Assembly: GCF_050624435.1 (NCBI RefSeq)
Contig: NC_134546.1
Span: forward strand, 80,320,890-80,384,889
DNA length: 64,000 nucleotides
Origin: Tenrec ecaudatus
Taxonomy: Eukaryota > Chordata > Mammalia > Afrosoricida > Tenrecidae
Direction of reading: 5' to 3'
The position numbers and the translations under genes are program-made. Under the pieces are notes generated by a model. The model saw nothing but the letters and a program-made list of their open reading frames with translations. It made no database searches and was not told where the DNA came from. Below are positions 31,961 through 43,040 of the stretch, in pieces (the first letter of the stretch is position 1; each line of letters begins with the position of its first letter).

Positions 31961-34590
31961 CTTCTCACTCTTAGTTTTCAGATTTCAATGTGCTCTGCAG
32001 ATAATTTTATCCCCTGGTCTCCTCTTCTAGGAAGAAGGACTCTGTTTCACACAGCACTCCATTTCCAGAACCGTGTGTCCTGCGCACTTCTATTGGACAA
32101 GCTACAGCGGTTTGGTAAAGAATATTAATAGGTTCACAGATTGAAAATATGCTCAGTTCAGTTTTCAACATAAAATAACATTGGGAAAATTTCTATATGA
32201 ACAATGCGTTAAATTTGAGGTATGGCAACACAGAAAATCAGTCTAGAAATGAGATGGGTGTACTCAGATAAATGAAAATTTATCTTAGTATTTAGTGTTT
32301 CCTCGAGGTACATTTTTCACCCTGCTCTCAGAACTAAGTTTTGTGGGGATTCATGCTAATCTGGAAAGACTTAGACCATAGCCATGTTTGCTATATGTAA
32401 TTTGTTTTGTTTTTTTTTTCTCCTCAGAGGAGCGGATTCTTCCCATTCTAAATTGTAATGCAGGATTGTGATGATGGGAATCTACATAATGATGGAGTGG
32501 GAGAAAAAGATAGATTTCTGTGTGTTCTTCTGATTGAGTCTGAACCTTTTATAGCACCTGGGCAGTAAGACTCTGACCTTCATGCCTGTGTTGTAGTTTA
32601 TAGTTTGGCCTGTCCATGTTCCTTTCCTTCACTGCAAAATCTCCTCTATGTTTGAACTTTTAATATCTGTTCATTATATCCTCACACATAGGTCTCATGG
32701 GTAGGATATGGTGTGTGTGGTTGATAGGGGAAATATTTCACCTCCAGCTATGAAAAATCAATGAATTAACCTTCCTCTGGCGCTAAATCTGTTGAGATGA
32801 TAAAAGACTCCCAATCCAGTGTCTGAATCACAGGGCTTATTTTGAATGTATACTTGAAAATCTTCGGGGGGGGGGTTATAGGTAAAGCCCACAGAATTCG
32901 GGGCTCCACTAATGACTGGCCCCAGCAATTTCTCACTGGTACAGTAAATAATACTCAGTCTCTAGAAGTTCATAAAATTTTAATTTACAGTTCTGCTTTA
33001 TTTTGTTTGTTTGTTTTTTAAATACATGGGTTTGATAGCTTCTGATTCAGGTAAGCAGAACACAGCTGTTCCCATCTGAATAGACCTCCTCTAGATTTCG
33101 GATGACATTTGATATGCCAATTCACTTTAATTCTCTGATGGTGCATGCAAGGACTCCCAGCATCTGTGCACCCAAGGCTCATGTTGCAGAATAAGGAGCC
33201 TGACTCAGAGAGGAGGAGATGGTCCAAGAGAGACAGAGCAGGGGTCCAGAGTGGGCCTAGAGTTTGTACGTGGGCAGAGAGTTGTGGTCATCTCCACATG
33301 ACAAGACATTATAGAGGGATGAGTGGACAGATAGTATAGGGTGTTTTATCACCCAGCACCGGGAAACTGAGCTACATTTGATCACCCCTTATGCTTTGTC
33401 CCTAGGTTCTTCGAGCTAAAACCTGAGAAACCAGGTCCCTGGCCTCTAAATGAAGAGCATCCAGTGGTTACTGAGTTTCCTTGAGCCCTAAGCACTTGAA
33501 TTGATTTAGGACCATTCAGGCAAGGAATGATTTTTTTTTTCAGAAAATAGGTACTGTACACTAGAGAAGTATCTGAGTTTGTAGAGATATGTCCTAATCT
33601 TATCGGTTCTGGTTCATCTTTTTCACAATACTGATACTTTTTGTGATTAAAATGTACAACTTATGTTAATCTTGTTAATGTATCCTTAATACATCTTGCA
33701 AAATTATTAAATTTATTTAGGGGGTTCTATCCAACTTAGGGTGATAAAGTAATATTTCCTTATATTTTAAAGATTGTATTGCTTGGTTTTTTATGTGTTC
33801 TGAATATTTTACATACTTTTATATTATTTCATTTGTTGCTTTTCAATTTTTCATATATATATCGTTTTGTGGGCTGGTTTTTATGTGAGGAGAGGAAATA
33901 AGAAAACTTTATGCCTGTTAAAATAACATTTTGGTATACATAATTTTAAACAAGTAAAAAAACAGAAGTTCATGGAAAATATAGCTGACTATATATGAAA
34001 ACACACTCAATACATATATAGTAATAGTGAGGGTGATATAGTCAAATGAGTAAGACCTCTCTCCACACCCACCTCAGTCAGTCATTGAAAAATCACTGTA
34101 TCTCATCACAGACACAGAGCAATGGCCCTGTTGCTTGGTCAGTATTAGTCCATGAGAAGCTGATTTTGTCAGACCTCATCTATGAAGTCAGTGAAATTAT
34201 AGGGTTCGAGTATAAGTGGATACATCTGTACCAGTCATGACCAACTGTCCAACCACATCATGAGATCATGAGATGTATCCACTACAATCAGGATTCGAGA
34301 CCACATTTGAGATGAGCAGCGAAGCTATCCTGGTGTGTGGCTCCGTCATGTTCTCGAGGTTTCCACTTATTTATACCTGATGTAGACCAGAAATGCATTC
34401 ATGAATGTGAATTATGTGCATGTACAAATGCCCTATAGAGTTGAAAGCTTAAGCCATCACCCTTATACAGCAATAAGCAAGGACATTGCCACATAGGCTG
34501 TACCTAAACCACTGACACCAAAGTGCACTCATCAAGGACTGACTATGTGGCTTCATTTTCCTATTGGCAGTTGCCCTCAGTAAGATAAGA
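31960..34590. other. No gene recognised
   Basis: No coding family or IGHV relic was recognised. A G9-10 run lies at about 32,866 and T-rich runs at 33,011 and 33,530. Confidence 0.45.
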
Positions 34591-34591
34591 C

Positions 34592-34989
34592 ATGGACTGG
34601 AGAGAACACTGAAGCAGCTGCAGAGCCTCACCTTCTGGTTTACTTCCTCACAGGTGTGCATGCCCAGATGCAGTTAGTGCAGTCTGAGGCCAAGGTGCAG
34701 AAGCCAGGAGAGTAGGTAAAGGTGTCCTGTAGGACTTCCGGACACACCTTTTCCAACTACGGTACGAATTAGGTGTGATGAGCACCAGGAAAAGGCGTTC
34801 AGTGGATGGGCTGGATCAACACACACACTGGGAAGTCAACATATGCCCTGGGCTTTGCACAGGCCCAAAAGACATCTCAGATGTGTCATTCAGCACAGCT
34901 TATCTACAGATTGGCAGCCTGAACTCCGAGGACACTGCCACCTCTTCCTGTGTGAGACACACGCTGTAGAAATCCACATCCTGAGAGCG
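34592..34989 (+). pseudogene. IGHV7/IGHV1-like (clan I) V pseudogene
   Basis: A leader remnant with ATGGACTGGAG starts at 34,592. The leader intron has collapsed, and a CACAG acceptor precedes L-part2 (GTGTGCATGCC, 34,654). The V region (34,665-34,957) reads QLVQSEAKVQKPGE, then [35 protein letters not shown] and, after a frameshift, [21 protein letters not shown]. The WINT-TG pattern is typical of IGHV7. Stops in framework 1 and framework 2 and the frameshift in framework 3 make it non-functional. The recombination signal is degenerate: CACACGC at 34,958 followed by ATCCACATCCTGAGAG, the conserved clan I spacer, and TCAGGACAC. Confidence 0.88.
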
Positions 34990-35235
34990 TCAGGACACCT
35001 GAGGGGAGGGCAGCTGTACTCGCTGAGTCAGTCTCTCAGAATATATAGTTGAATCTTCTCTTTACTTACCAGTTATGAAGTTAGAGATGAGAAACAAAGA
35101 AAATTACTTCCTGTGAAATTAGCATTACAATACTATGAAATTATATCAGCCCCTCTAGGGGGGAAAATAAGAAATACCTTGGTATGTAGCCTTTCCTTAG
35201 CTCTCTGTGTAAATACTTCCATCTCCGTACTGACA

Positions 35236-35394
35236 ACTGTGCAGACTCCATGAAGGGTTAATTTACCACCTCCAGAGACAATGATAAGAACACAGATTAT
35301 TGGCAAATAGACGGTTGGGAAATGGAAGGCAAGGCCATCTAGTACTCTGTGAGAAAAAAGGGAGAGGGAGTCAGTGTGATCCCAGAAACAGACT
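35236..35394 (+). pseudogene. IGHV3-like fragment (framework 3 and flank)
   Basis: The reading frame starting at CDR2/framework 3 gives CADSMKG, stop, FTTSRDNDKNTDYWQ, GKAI, stop, YSVRK, corresponding to the [22 protein letters not shown]...YYCAR segment of IGHV3. The flank GGGAGTCAGTGTGATCCCAG followed by AAACAGACT (about 35,386) matches a V recombination-signal spacer and nonamer. Framework 1 and 2 are not recognisable. Two stops, and the second-cysteine codon is changed. It lies only 280 bp from the preceding IGHV7-like relic. Confidence 0.8.
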
Positions 35395-35399
35395 CCCTG

Positions 35400-36920
35400 T
35401 TGGGAGAGACCTGAGCTGCAGGGGGCACTCAGAACCCACAGATCCCAGGACACACCCCAGGGGCATGTGCAGATGCATGGTTTCAGGGTTGGCTTCTTGT
35501 AGTCTGGGGATGCATCTCCATTGCACTGTTTCCCCCAATAAATTTGTCTATTTTTATGACAAAGGAATGCAATATTAATGTATACGAAATATGTAAAATC
35601 AGACCTATTACACATAGGATGTATAATAATGGAATTGAAATCTCATCAGCAGAAAGTGAGGAGGAAGGAGCACATAAAATATAACTTTTATTTATTGCTG
35701 TTATACCTCACTTATTTGTATGTTAAAGTTTACAGCAAATGTGTTTTTCAAGTACTGTTTGATAATAGATGTATTGGTTGGATTTCCTTGAAGGCGGATA
35801 TGATCTTTTCACAGACAGTACTGCATTCCATGATGGGTTTAGCAAGATCCTTTCTGACAATGAATGCTATCCCCTTCTCTTCATTGTGTTGTTCTTGGCA
35901 TAGTAAATCTTATGATTTCCTGATCAACTTGCAATACCATTTAAGTCCATTTAAGCTCACTAATGCCAAGGATATCAAGCAAACATCAAGCATCCCATAT
36001 CATCTTTGGCCCCTTCCAGTTTTCCTCAATTTATAGTATGCAAATGATCAGCTTTGATCATCAGAAGACTTTTGGAGCTGTTTCGCATTACCTTGAGACA
36101 TGTTCTATCAGCAAATGAAGATCCTGACGGCTCCACTCCCAGAGGCTTTACCCAAATCACACCATCATGGCCGACTCCCTTCCAAGAAACCAGCTCCACT
36201 TCAGTCACATTTTGAGTACCCTCGAACATGAGGGGCCCATCCTCTGACAGTAGCTTCAATGATTTCCTAATTCCTTTCCTTAGGCTGTCAGTATTTAACA
36301 ATACTTCAAAAGTATGCATAAGATTTTCAAAGCTTCTTCCACTGAAGAATGTAGTGGGGTCCTTCTAAATTGTCTAGTCTTAGTCTGGAAGCTTTGATGA
36401 AATCGGTTCACTTTGGGTGTCCCTGCTGGCATTTTATATAACAGTGACATATCTTCTAGCATCACAGCAACACACAAGCCACCACAATATAAAGAACTAG
36501 CAAACAGGTGGTGAGAATATAACATTATTCCTTCCAAATATACAAATTCTGGCTAATATTTTAAATGCAATAAATAAGTAATAGCAGAACTCCATCAAAT
36601 AGTGGATTAATTCAATTTAATATTTTCAATTATGGTCTTAACAATTAAATAAAAAGCCATGAGGACATCAAGAATTTAATAAGTAAACAAACAAATAAAT
36701 GGGTCTAGCAAACTAGAATACATAGCATACTCAACCAAAACCAAAATATATTGCTCCCGTTAAGCTTGGATTTATTTCAGAAATAAAGTTAAGCATGAAA
36801 TGAATAGAAACAGAAACAGATAATAAAAATTCAGATAGATGAGAGATACGAAATATGGACAGGCTATTTAGAGAAAATTGACAGCTAAATCGATAGTTCA
36901 GCAGATTGATAGACCATTTA
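35400..36920. other. No gene recognised
   Basis: AT-rich. Reading frames up to 152 codons (35,578-36,036) show no recognisable family and no conserved motif. Confidence 0.4.
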
Positions 36921-36930
36921 ATAGATTTAT

Positions 36931-36983
<53 letters not shown>
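36931..36983. repeat. (GATA)n microsatellite
   Basis: About 13 tandem GATA units, followed by a diverged GAAA/GACA tail. Confidence 0.97.
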
Positions 36984-36984
<1 letters not shown>

Positions 36985-37573
36985 AAGACAGCAGAGATAG
37001 GAAAATGTGTAGATGGATGGCAGAGAGAAAGAGAAACGCATTCAACAAACACCAGTGTCATTGTGCATTTAAGTTCAGGGGTTTGGGCTGAGTCCAGGCA
37101 GATGGTGTTCAGAGAACACTCTTGTCTATCCTGAGATAAATTGAAGACTAAATGCACAAACTACTACATGAGGTATGTTATAAGGAGTAAGGATGTTATA
37201 AAACAATGATTCACTCTTCAAGAGATTATCTCAAGTACCTGGGTCCCCACAGCAGGAATAAATCACCTATTTGATGTGTGTGGTGATGCAGGTAAAAGTA
37301 GGTCAGGGAAGCTATGTGAGACCAGACTGTAAGCACCATGAGGGGAATGTTGGGATGTATTGCACAGGGTCTCAGGACAGACAGGCACATGACCCAGATT
37401 CAAGACTCAGTGCCTGGGGAACAAGATACAGGTTTCCTAGCAGCATTTGGGCCTCCCCTACCCCATTCCCTTGTGTCATGATTTTTAGTCCTCTTCCTGT
37501 CTTTGAGAACTGATATTTAGATGTTTTTTAGCATAACTCTCAACTCCAGTGAACAGAGGGAAGAGAATGAAGC

Positions 37574-37619
37574 ATGGAATTAGGACATCTTCTCTGGGTC
37601 CTTGTTCTTTTCTTGGGAG
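37574..37619 (+). pseudogene. Possible orphan IGHV3-type leader exon
   Basis: ATGGAATTAGG... encodes MELGHLLWVLVLFLG in exactly 46 bases, the usual length of IGHV leader exon 1, and resembles the IGHV3 signal peptide. Preceding CAGTGAACAGAGGGAAGAG resembles the IGHV3 5' UTR. The next bases are AC rather than the GT splice donor, and no V exon follows within several hundred bases. A weak call resting on length and similarity. Confidence 0.4.
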
Positions 37620-39130
37620 ACTCTGAGTGCATAACCCACAACCTGAGGTGCTCTCTCCACATCAGAGGAGAACTGAAGGGAAACATTTTAATATTATTTT
37701 CTATTTTTATCTTTACACTTTTTTGTGGATTGCGTGAAGGTGTACCGAGAAGATTAATGTTCATTCAACTATTTATACACTCTTGTTTCATTTCATTGAC
37801 TGCAATACACACAAACTCCTGTTACAATTACCTTTTCTTTCCAAACATTCTGAATGTTCCCTGGATAAATGTTGCCCTTTGAATCACAGAAGTTTGATAG
37901 TTTTAAGGTTATTGTATCTCCCCAGGACAATTGCTCCTTGGGAGGTTTGTGGACTATTTGACTGGAAGTTTTTCCAAGGGGTGAGTTCAGTCCCATACCT
38001 GAAGGGATGCTGACAGCCATATTCTCAGGACTTCCACAAGTCTACCCAAGCGGTAAGCCTAGTGTTTTTATTTTTATTTTCTTTGTGTGTGTGTGTGTGC
38101 ATGCGTGTGTATTCTTTCACTTTTTATCCCACTCTGCCCAAGACCTTCTAATGCTACCTTTTACAGCGAAGTGGGTACTGATAGCAAGGTACCACCTATT
38201 TCTTCTGGTCATAGGGTTCAGGACACTTGTATCTATGATTCATTATAGCATTAGATGAATGGTGTCCATGTGTCTTCAATGATCATCACTCTGGAAAGGG
38301 AGAAACAATTAGCTGCACCTCATGTGGTTTAAAGTCCCCTGCCACTACTCTCAAAACCCAGATGTAGGACATTATCTTTGTGGGCTGTTATGTCAGCGGT
38401 TCTTGGTGTTCTCTAACCTCCAAGGCCTCCTCTTCAGAGAGAAAAGTTAACTCACTGATGGTTTTCTTTAGTTTAGATCACAGTAGATCAGAGTAATGTT
38501 TAGACAGATTATGAAACTAATGAAGGTGAAATATTCCACATTTTGGACTTTTAACTTCTCTTGTGAACAGAGTTCCACTGTCAGAGAGTTGGTAACAAGG
38601 GCCAGGTTGACCATGAGTGTTCAGAGAGACACACTCATCTTTGGCTTTAATCTGCACAGATTTGTCTGGCACTCCGAGTAAAGCTGACATTTCCTAAGAT
38701 TTGTTTCCTCTCCTCAGGCAGCAGGAAGCACAGGGCAGACCTGAGCACTAGGACATACCTGAGAGTCTACTGAAAAGGGACCATTTGGGAGATAAGATTC
38801 TTCAGTGTCTTCACTAAGGAGTCAGAGGTACTTTCTATCCTGCAGACAGTAAGGAGGGCCCAGGCTCCTTGGGCTGCAGCTTCACACCGGATTTCAAACC
38901 ACTGTCACCTGAGTGTGGACTGAGAGATGCACTGAGTGGAGAACCACGGTTCAATACTTTCTGGGGTTAATGTGCCAATGACTGTGTGTTTGTGTCTTTT
39001 TGTGTGTGTTGTGTGATGTTATTAGGATCAGGTTCTGTCCCTCTCAACAGTCCCAAGACCCACACCTCCCCCTGCCTTGGGTTTCCATGGTTATAAGGCT
39101 GGAGGAGTCTGACATGGAGGGCAGGGCAGA
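37620..39130. other. No gene recognised; (GT)n tract
   Basis: A GT repeat at about 38,083-38,110. Otherwise no feature could be supported. Confidence 0.4.
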
Positions 39131-39133
39131 AAT

Positions 39134-39141
39134 ATGCAAAG
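39134..39141 (+). promoter_or_regulatory. IGHV promoter octamer, one mismatch
   Basis: ATGCAAAG, differing from the Oct-binding octamer ATGCAAAT at the last base, 104 bases upstream of the leader ATG at 39,245. Confidence 0.5.
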
Positions 39142-39244
39142 TGGAAGACACCCATTTTAGACCCACAGGCTACCTCCCCAGGGGAAGCACCCTCATCACC
39201 CAGCTGGGGACCACAATGTGATTACTTTCCATCCTCCTTGCAAG

Positions 39245-39678
39245 ATGGAGTTCTGCCACCCTAACTCTCCTCATTACTCTTCTCCCAGGTCAGGATCGCC
39301 ACAGGGTCTGAGAAGAATGGAGGGGAGTGTGTGAAGAGGAAATCTCTGATCTCTGAATCCTATTTCCACAGGTGTCTGTGCCCAGGTGTAGCTGGTGCAG
39401 TCTAGGGCAGAGATGAAGAGACCTGGAGAATCTTTGAGGATCTCTTGTAAGACATCTGGGTTCAGCTTTACAATCTACTATTTGCACTGGATTAGGCAGA
39501 TGCCTGGAATAGGCTCGGAATGGATAGGAAGAATTGATCCTGAAAACTCTCAAACAAAGTACAACCCATCCTTCCAAGGAAAAGTCAGCATCTCCACAGA
39601 CAACTCCATCAGCACCATGTCCCTGCAGTGGAGCAGCCTGAAGGACTTAGACACGGCCATGTATTACTGTGCAAGACA
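39245..39678 (+). pseudogene. IGHV5-like (clan I) V pseudogene
   Basis: Leader exon 39,245-39,288 is followed by a good donor (CAG|GTCAGG). It is 44 bases rather than 46, which shifts the frame into the V exon. L-part2 starts at 39,372 after TTTCCACAG. The V region (39,383-39,678) has TAG at codon 3 (39,389) and is otherwise open. It reads [25 protein letters not shown], then [21 protein letters not shown], then [29 protein letters not shown]. Both disulphide cysteines and the framework 2 tryptophan are kept. The WSSLK-DTAMYYC and PSFQG motifs are those of IGHV5. Leader frameshift and the stop make it a pseudogene despite a canonical recombination signal. Confidence 0.92.
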
Positions 39679-39717
39679 CACAGTGAGAGAAACCACTTCC
39701 TGAGAGGGGTAGAAACC
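39679..39717 (+). promoter_or_regulatory. V recombination signal sequence, 23-bp spacer
   Basis: Perfect heptamer CACAGTG (39,679-39,685), a spacer of exactly 23 bases, and nonamer GTAGAAACC (39,709-39,717; consensus ACAAAAACC). This is the RAG1/RAG2 recognition site expected after an IGHV segment. Confidence 0.9.
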
Positions 39718-40191
39718 CTCAGAGCAGAAGTCTCAGAGGCACCTTCCTGTTCAGCAGAAGAGGAAAACTGTCCGCTGTCTCCTACAGAGTGAGAACATGA
39801 GATCATGTCACCAGCCACTGAAATGTCAGGGAGGCATCTCCCCACATGGGACCACTGATGCCTTTTATTGGATTACACTCCCCTGGAGTAGCCCAGTCTG
39901 TGACAGCTGAATAACAGCAGTGCTGTAGAGCAGGGGAGGCAAGGTTTTGTTTGAAAATTTCAGAGTTCAGCCATTGCTGCCCTTGAAGAATGAGCAGGTG
40001 CATTGTCTTACAGGAAAGAAAAACCACAGCTCAAATTTCCTGGCCTTTTTCTCACCAACCATTCTCGGTATTATTAGAACTTCTTCCTGATAAGTAGCCA
40101 CAATCCCCTCAAATGCTCATTTGTTTGCCTTCTAACTTGATTTACCTGCCTGCATTCAAATTGATTTGGAGAGAGCTTTATAAAACTCTAC

Positions 40192-42244
40192 TGGTGGCTC
40201 TCTTCTGGCCTGGCGCTGGGCCTGGGAGCCGCCGAGAAGATGGGGGAGCCCAGAGATGCTAGTGTCTCCCAGGGTCTGAGGTCGCATGTGGTGAGAGGGT
40301 AGTCGCCAAAGAGGTAAGGGATGAAGCGCGCTCAGGCTGCGCCTGAAGAGTGAGCGAGCGGGCAGGCAATGAGCTGATCCTGATGAGCGGCCAGCTGCTG
40401 CACTTGCTGCCCAATCTGTCAGGGGCGTCCAGGGGCAGTGGAAGCCACAGAAGTACAGGGCCACCCTGAAGAAGGAGAAGCGAAAGAAGCTTGGGCAGGA
40501 GCTCGCGCGACTGGGAGACTCAGGACTGTCACTGGAGGAGCCAGATGCGGTGGCTTTAGCTGAAGAATGCCACCAAGAGGAGCAGAAGTTGTAGGAGACA
40601 GAGAGGCAAAATTTACACGAGGAGTGGTTGCTGAGAGAGCACAAGGCCCAAGAAGAATTCCGGATAAAGAAAGAAAAGGAAGAGGCGGCCATAAGACGGC
40701 AGGAAGAACTAGAGCGGAAGTTAAAAGAAGAATGGGAAGCGCAGCAGAGGAAAGAGCGGGAAGAGGAGGAGGAGCAGAAGCTGCAGGAGAAGCATGAGAA
40801 AGAGGAAGCCATGCAGAAGATGCTGCATCAGGCGGAAAATGAGTTGGAAAACGGTGCCACATGGCAAAACCCAGAGCCACCCTTGGATGTAAGAATACTG
40901 GTGAAAGACCGGGCCTTTTGTCCATTCTACAGTAAAACCGGAGCGTGCCGATGCACGGAAGCACACTTTCCCAGCATCGAGTCCCGCCCTTCTTGTGAAA
41001 AGCATGTTCACGACGTATGGCATGGAGCAGTGCCAAATGGATGACTATGACCCGGATGCCAGCCTGGAGTACAGCGAGACCTACCAGCAGTTTCTGGAGT
41101 TCTATGACGATGTGCTCCCTGAGTTCAAGAACGTGGGGAAGGTGGTACAGTTCAAGGTCAGCTGCAACTTTGAACCTCATCTGAGGGGCAACGTGTATGT
41201 CCAGTATCAATCAGAAGACTTCCAAGCAGCCCTTTCTCTGTTTAATGGAAGGTGGTAAGCGGGACGACAGATGCAGTGCGAATTCTGCCCGGTGACCTGG
41301 TGGCAAATGGCGATTTGTGGTTTATTCGAGACCCAGCAGTGCCCACGCGGCAAGCACTGCAAGTTTCTCCACGTGTTCCGAAATTCCAACAATGAGTTTT
41401 GGGAAGCGGACAGAGACATGTACCTGTCCCCAGATGGGACTAGCTCATCCTATGGGAAGAGCTGAGATTGGAGAGAGAGGCTGGGCCACCGTCACAGCTA
41501 CTACAACAGGTCCAGGGGAAGACGGAGTCGTAGTTCCGACTATTCCTACCACAGAAACGGGGAGTTGGAGAGGAGAAGTCGGCACAGGGGAAAGAAATCT
41601 CATAAGCATGTGTCCAAAAGCCGAGACAGGTGCAGCTCCTGAAGTAGAGGCAAGAAAAGAGGCCGCAGCCGGAGTCGCAGCCGAAACCGCAGCCCCCGGA
41701 GGCCCCAGAGCCGTGGGAGGAGGCAGGCATGTAGCAGAGATAGAAACACCCAGAGCCCCAAAGCCAGGTAAATTGCTTTTGGTCCTAAATGGATTTCTAG
41801 TTTTCTAGTATTTCTAGTTATTCTGGCTGCTGAGCACGCTGGCCAGAAGGGATGTGTGCCGAGCCGCGGACTCGAAAGTAAAAAGGTGCGTTAGTGTAGG
41901 AAATGGAGACAAGAGTGTACATGGAGGGCATGCTAACCTGCGCAGCTAGTTCACTTAATCTGGGAGGGTCCAGCATGGATTTTTCTAGTTACTGTGGGGC
42001 TGCGGGTGAATTTTTTCACCCTGAAACATGGCTTCATTTCCAACAGCCCCTATTCGGACAGGACTGTACTCGCTGAATCTACCAGTGTATTTTGCCCTCT
42101 CCCAAGGGTTGGATTTTTATTTAAAATTTTGTACTCTTTAAAGAAGCCTTTGTTGAAAACAATTGAAATAGAAAAACCCCCACAATAAAAATAAACCGTG
42201 TATTTCTTGAAAAAAAAACAAAAACAAAAAAACTCTCCTGGTGG
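40192..42244 (+). pseudogene. ZRSR2 retropseudogene
   Basis: Processed copy of the U2AF1-related splicing factor ZRSR2, which helps recognise 3' splice sites. Translation shows, in changing frames, YRATLKKEKRKK, ARLGDSGLS, a long Glu/Lys/Arg coiled region (HKAQEEFRIKKEKEEAAIR), the first CCCH zinc finger area (CPFYSKTGACR), the RRM (DYDPDASLEYS, FKNVGKVVQFKVSCNFEPHL, VYVQYQSE), the second zinc finger (CGLFETQQCPRGKHCKFLH) and an Arg/Ser tail. Stops at about 40,593 and 41,256 and indels disrupt it. It has no introns, AATAAA at 42,184, an A-rich tail at 42,209-42,232, and 16-bp target repeats AAAACTCT(A/C)CTGGTGG at 40,192-40,207 and 42,229-42,244. It separates two IGHV relics. Confidence 0.93.
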
Positions 42245-42486
42245 AGCAGTGGCGCTGTGGCCTTAACAAACTGCTCATGGATCCCAGACCTTCTACCAGT
42301 CAGTTACACTCATAGGGAAATACTTGGTATAGTTTCCTGGTCAAAAAATGACCTCCCCAGAAGGAGACTCGAGTCTGCTGAGCCAGGATGTACTTGGTTC
42401 AGAAATGTTTACATCCTTCCTTCCCCTCTTTCTCCTGAAATGCTGGTCCAACCATGGAGTCACTGTCAGGGAAAGAGTGTTTTGGA

Positions 42487-42655
42487 TTGAGTAGATTCAG
42501 GCAGCACCCAGGGAGAGGCCATGGTGTACAAAGATCTCCTACTTGTGGTCACTGTAGTGCTGACATTGAACCTGCCAAGAAACATTTCTACCTACCTGTG
42601 ACCACTGTGAGCACTGAGGACACATCTGTGTATTGTCGTGCAGGCGGACACAGAG
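42487..42655 (+). pseudogene. IGHV4-like (clan II) fragment
   Basis: Translation includes RQHPGRG (framework 2) and, after a deletion through CDR2, AKKHFYLPVTTVSTEDTSVYCRA, matching the framework 3 [24 protein letters not shown]. It is followed by GGACACAGAGAGGGAAGTCAGTGTGGCC, a degraded V recombination-signal flank. Framework 1 and a leader are not recognisable. Confidence 0.75.
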
Positions 42656-42659
42656 AGGG

Positions 42660-43040
42660 AAGTCAGTGTGGCCCTCACAGGACAGCTCTGGGGTTGGACT
42701 GCATGGGGCTTTTCCACCAGCAAGGGGCATTCAAGACAAACAACAAGCCCAGGATGCAGGAGCAGGTAGATTGCTGAGCACAGGTGGGGCTTTCTGCTGT
42801 GTCTTGAGTTGGTTTTGTTCCCACCATTCTCAAAGATATCCAGGGGAAACCCTATTTACAATTGCAGGAGTGTATTAATGTCTCCTAAATTGTAACAAGA
42901 AACTCTCAAAGACATCAAGTTGACTTTCTACCCAAAGTGACCATATAGCATAGGCTCGAATTACCTCTGTAAACGGTATTTGCATAGAAGTGGCTAGTCT
43001 TGAAATCTAGGAGTACATATGGAGGCCAAGTGAAAAGGAG
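42660..43040. other. No gene recognised
   Basis: Flank of an IGHV relic leading into L1 sequence. Nothing else identified. Confidence 0.4.

Noticed and set aside
35578..36036. 152-codon open frame on the plus strand
   Set aside because: AT-rich codons, no domain or motif, no promoter or splice context; consistent with chance.
36731..37157. Minus-strand frames with LSIY repeats
   Set aside because: Translation of the GATA microsatellite.
38530..38690. Possible IGHV4 framework 3 (ARLTMSVQRDTLIF)
   Set aside because: Similarity is limited to a few residues, no YYC end, no recombination signal or leader nearby.
41317..41808. 163-codon frame rich in Gly, Ala and Glu
   Set aside because: Out-of-frame reading of the Arg/Ser region of the ZRSR2 retropseudogene.
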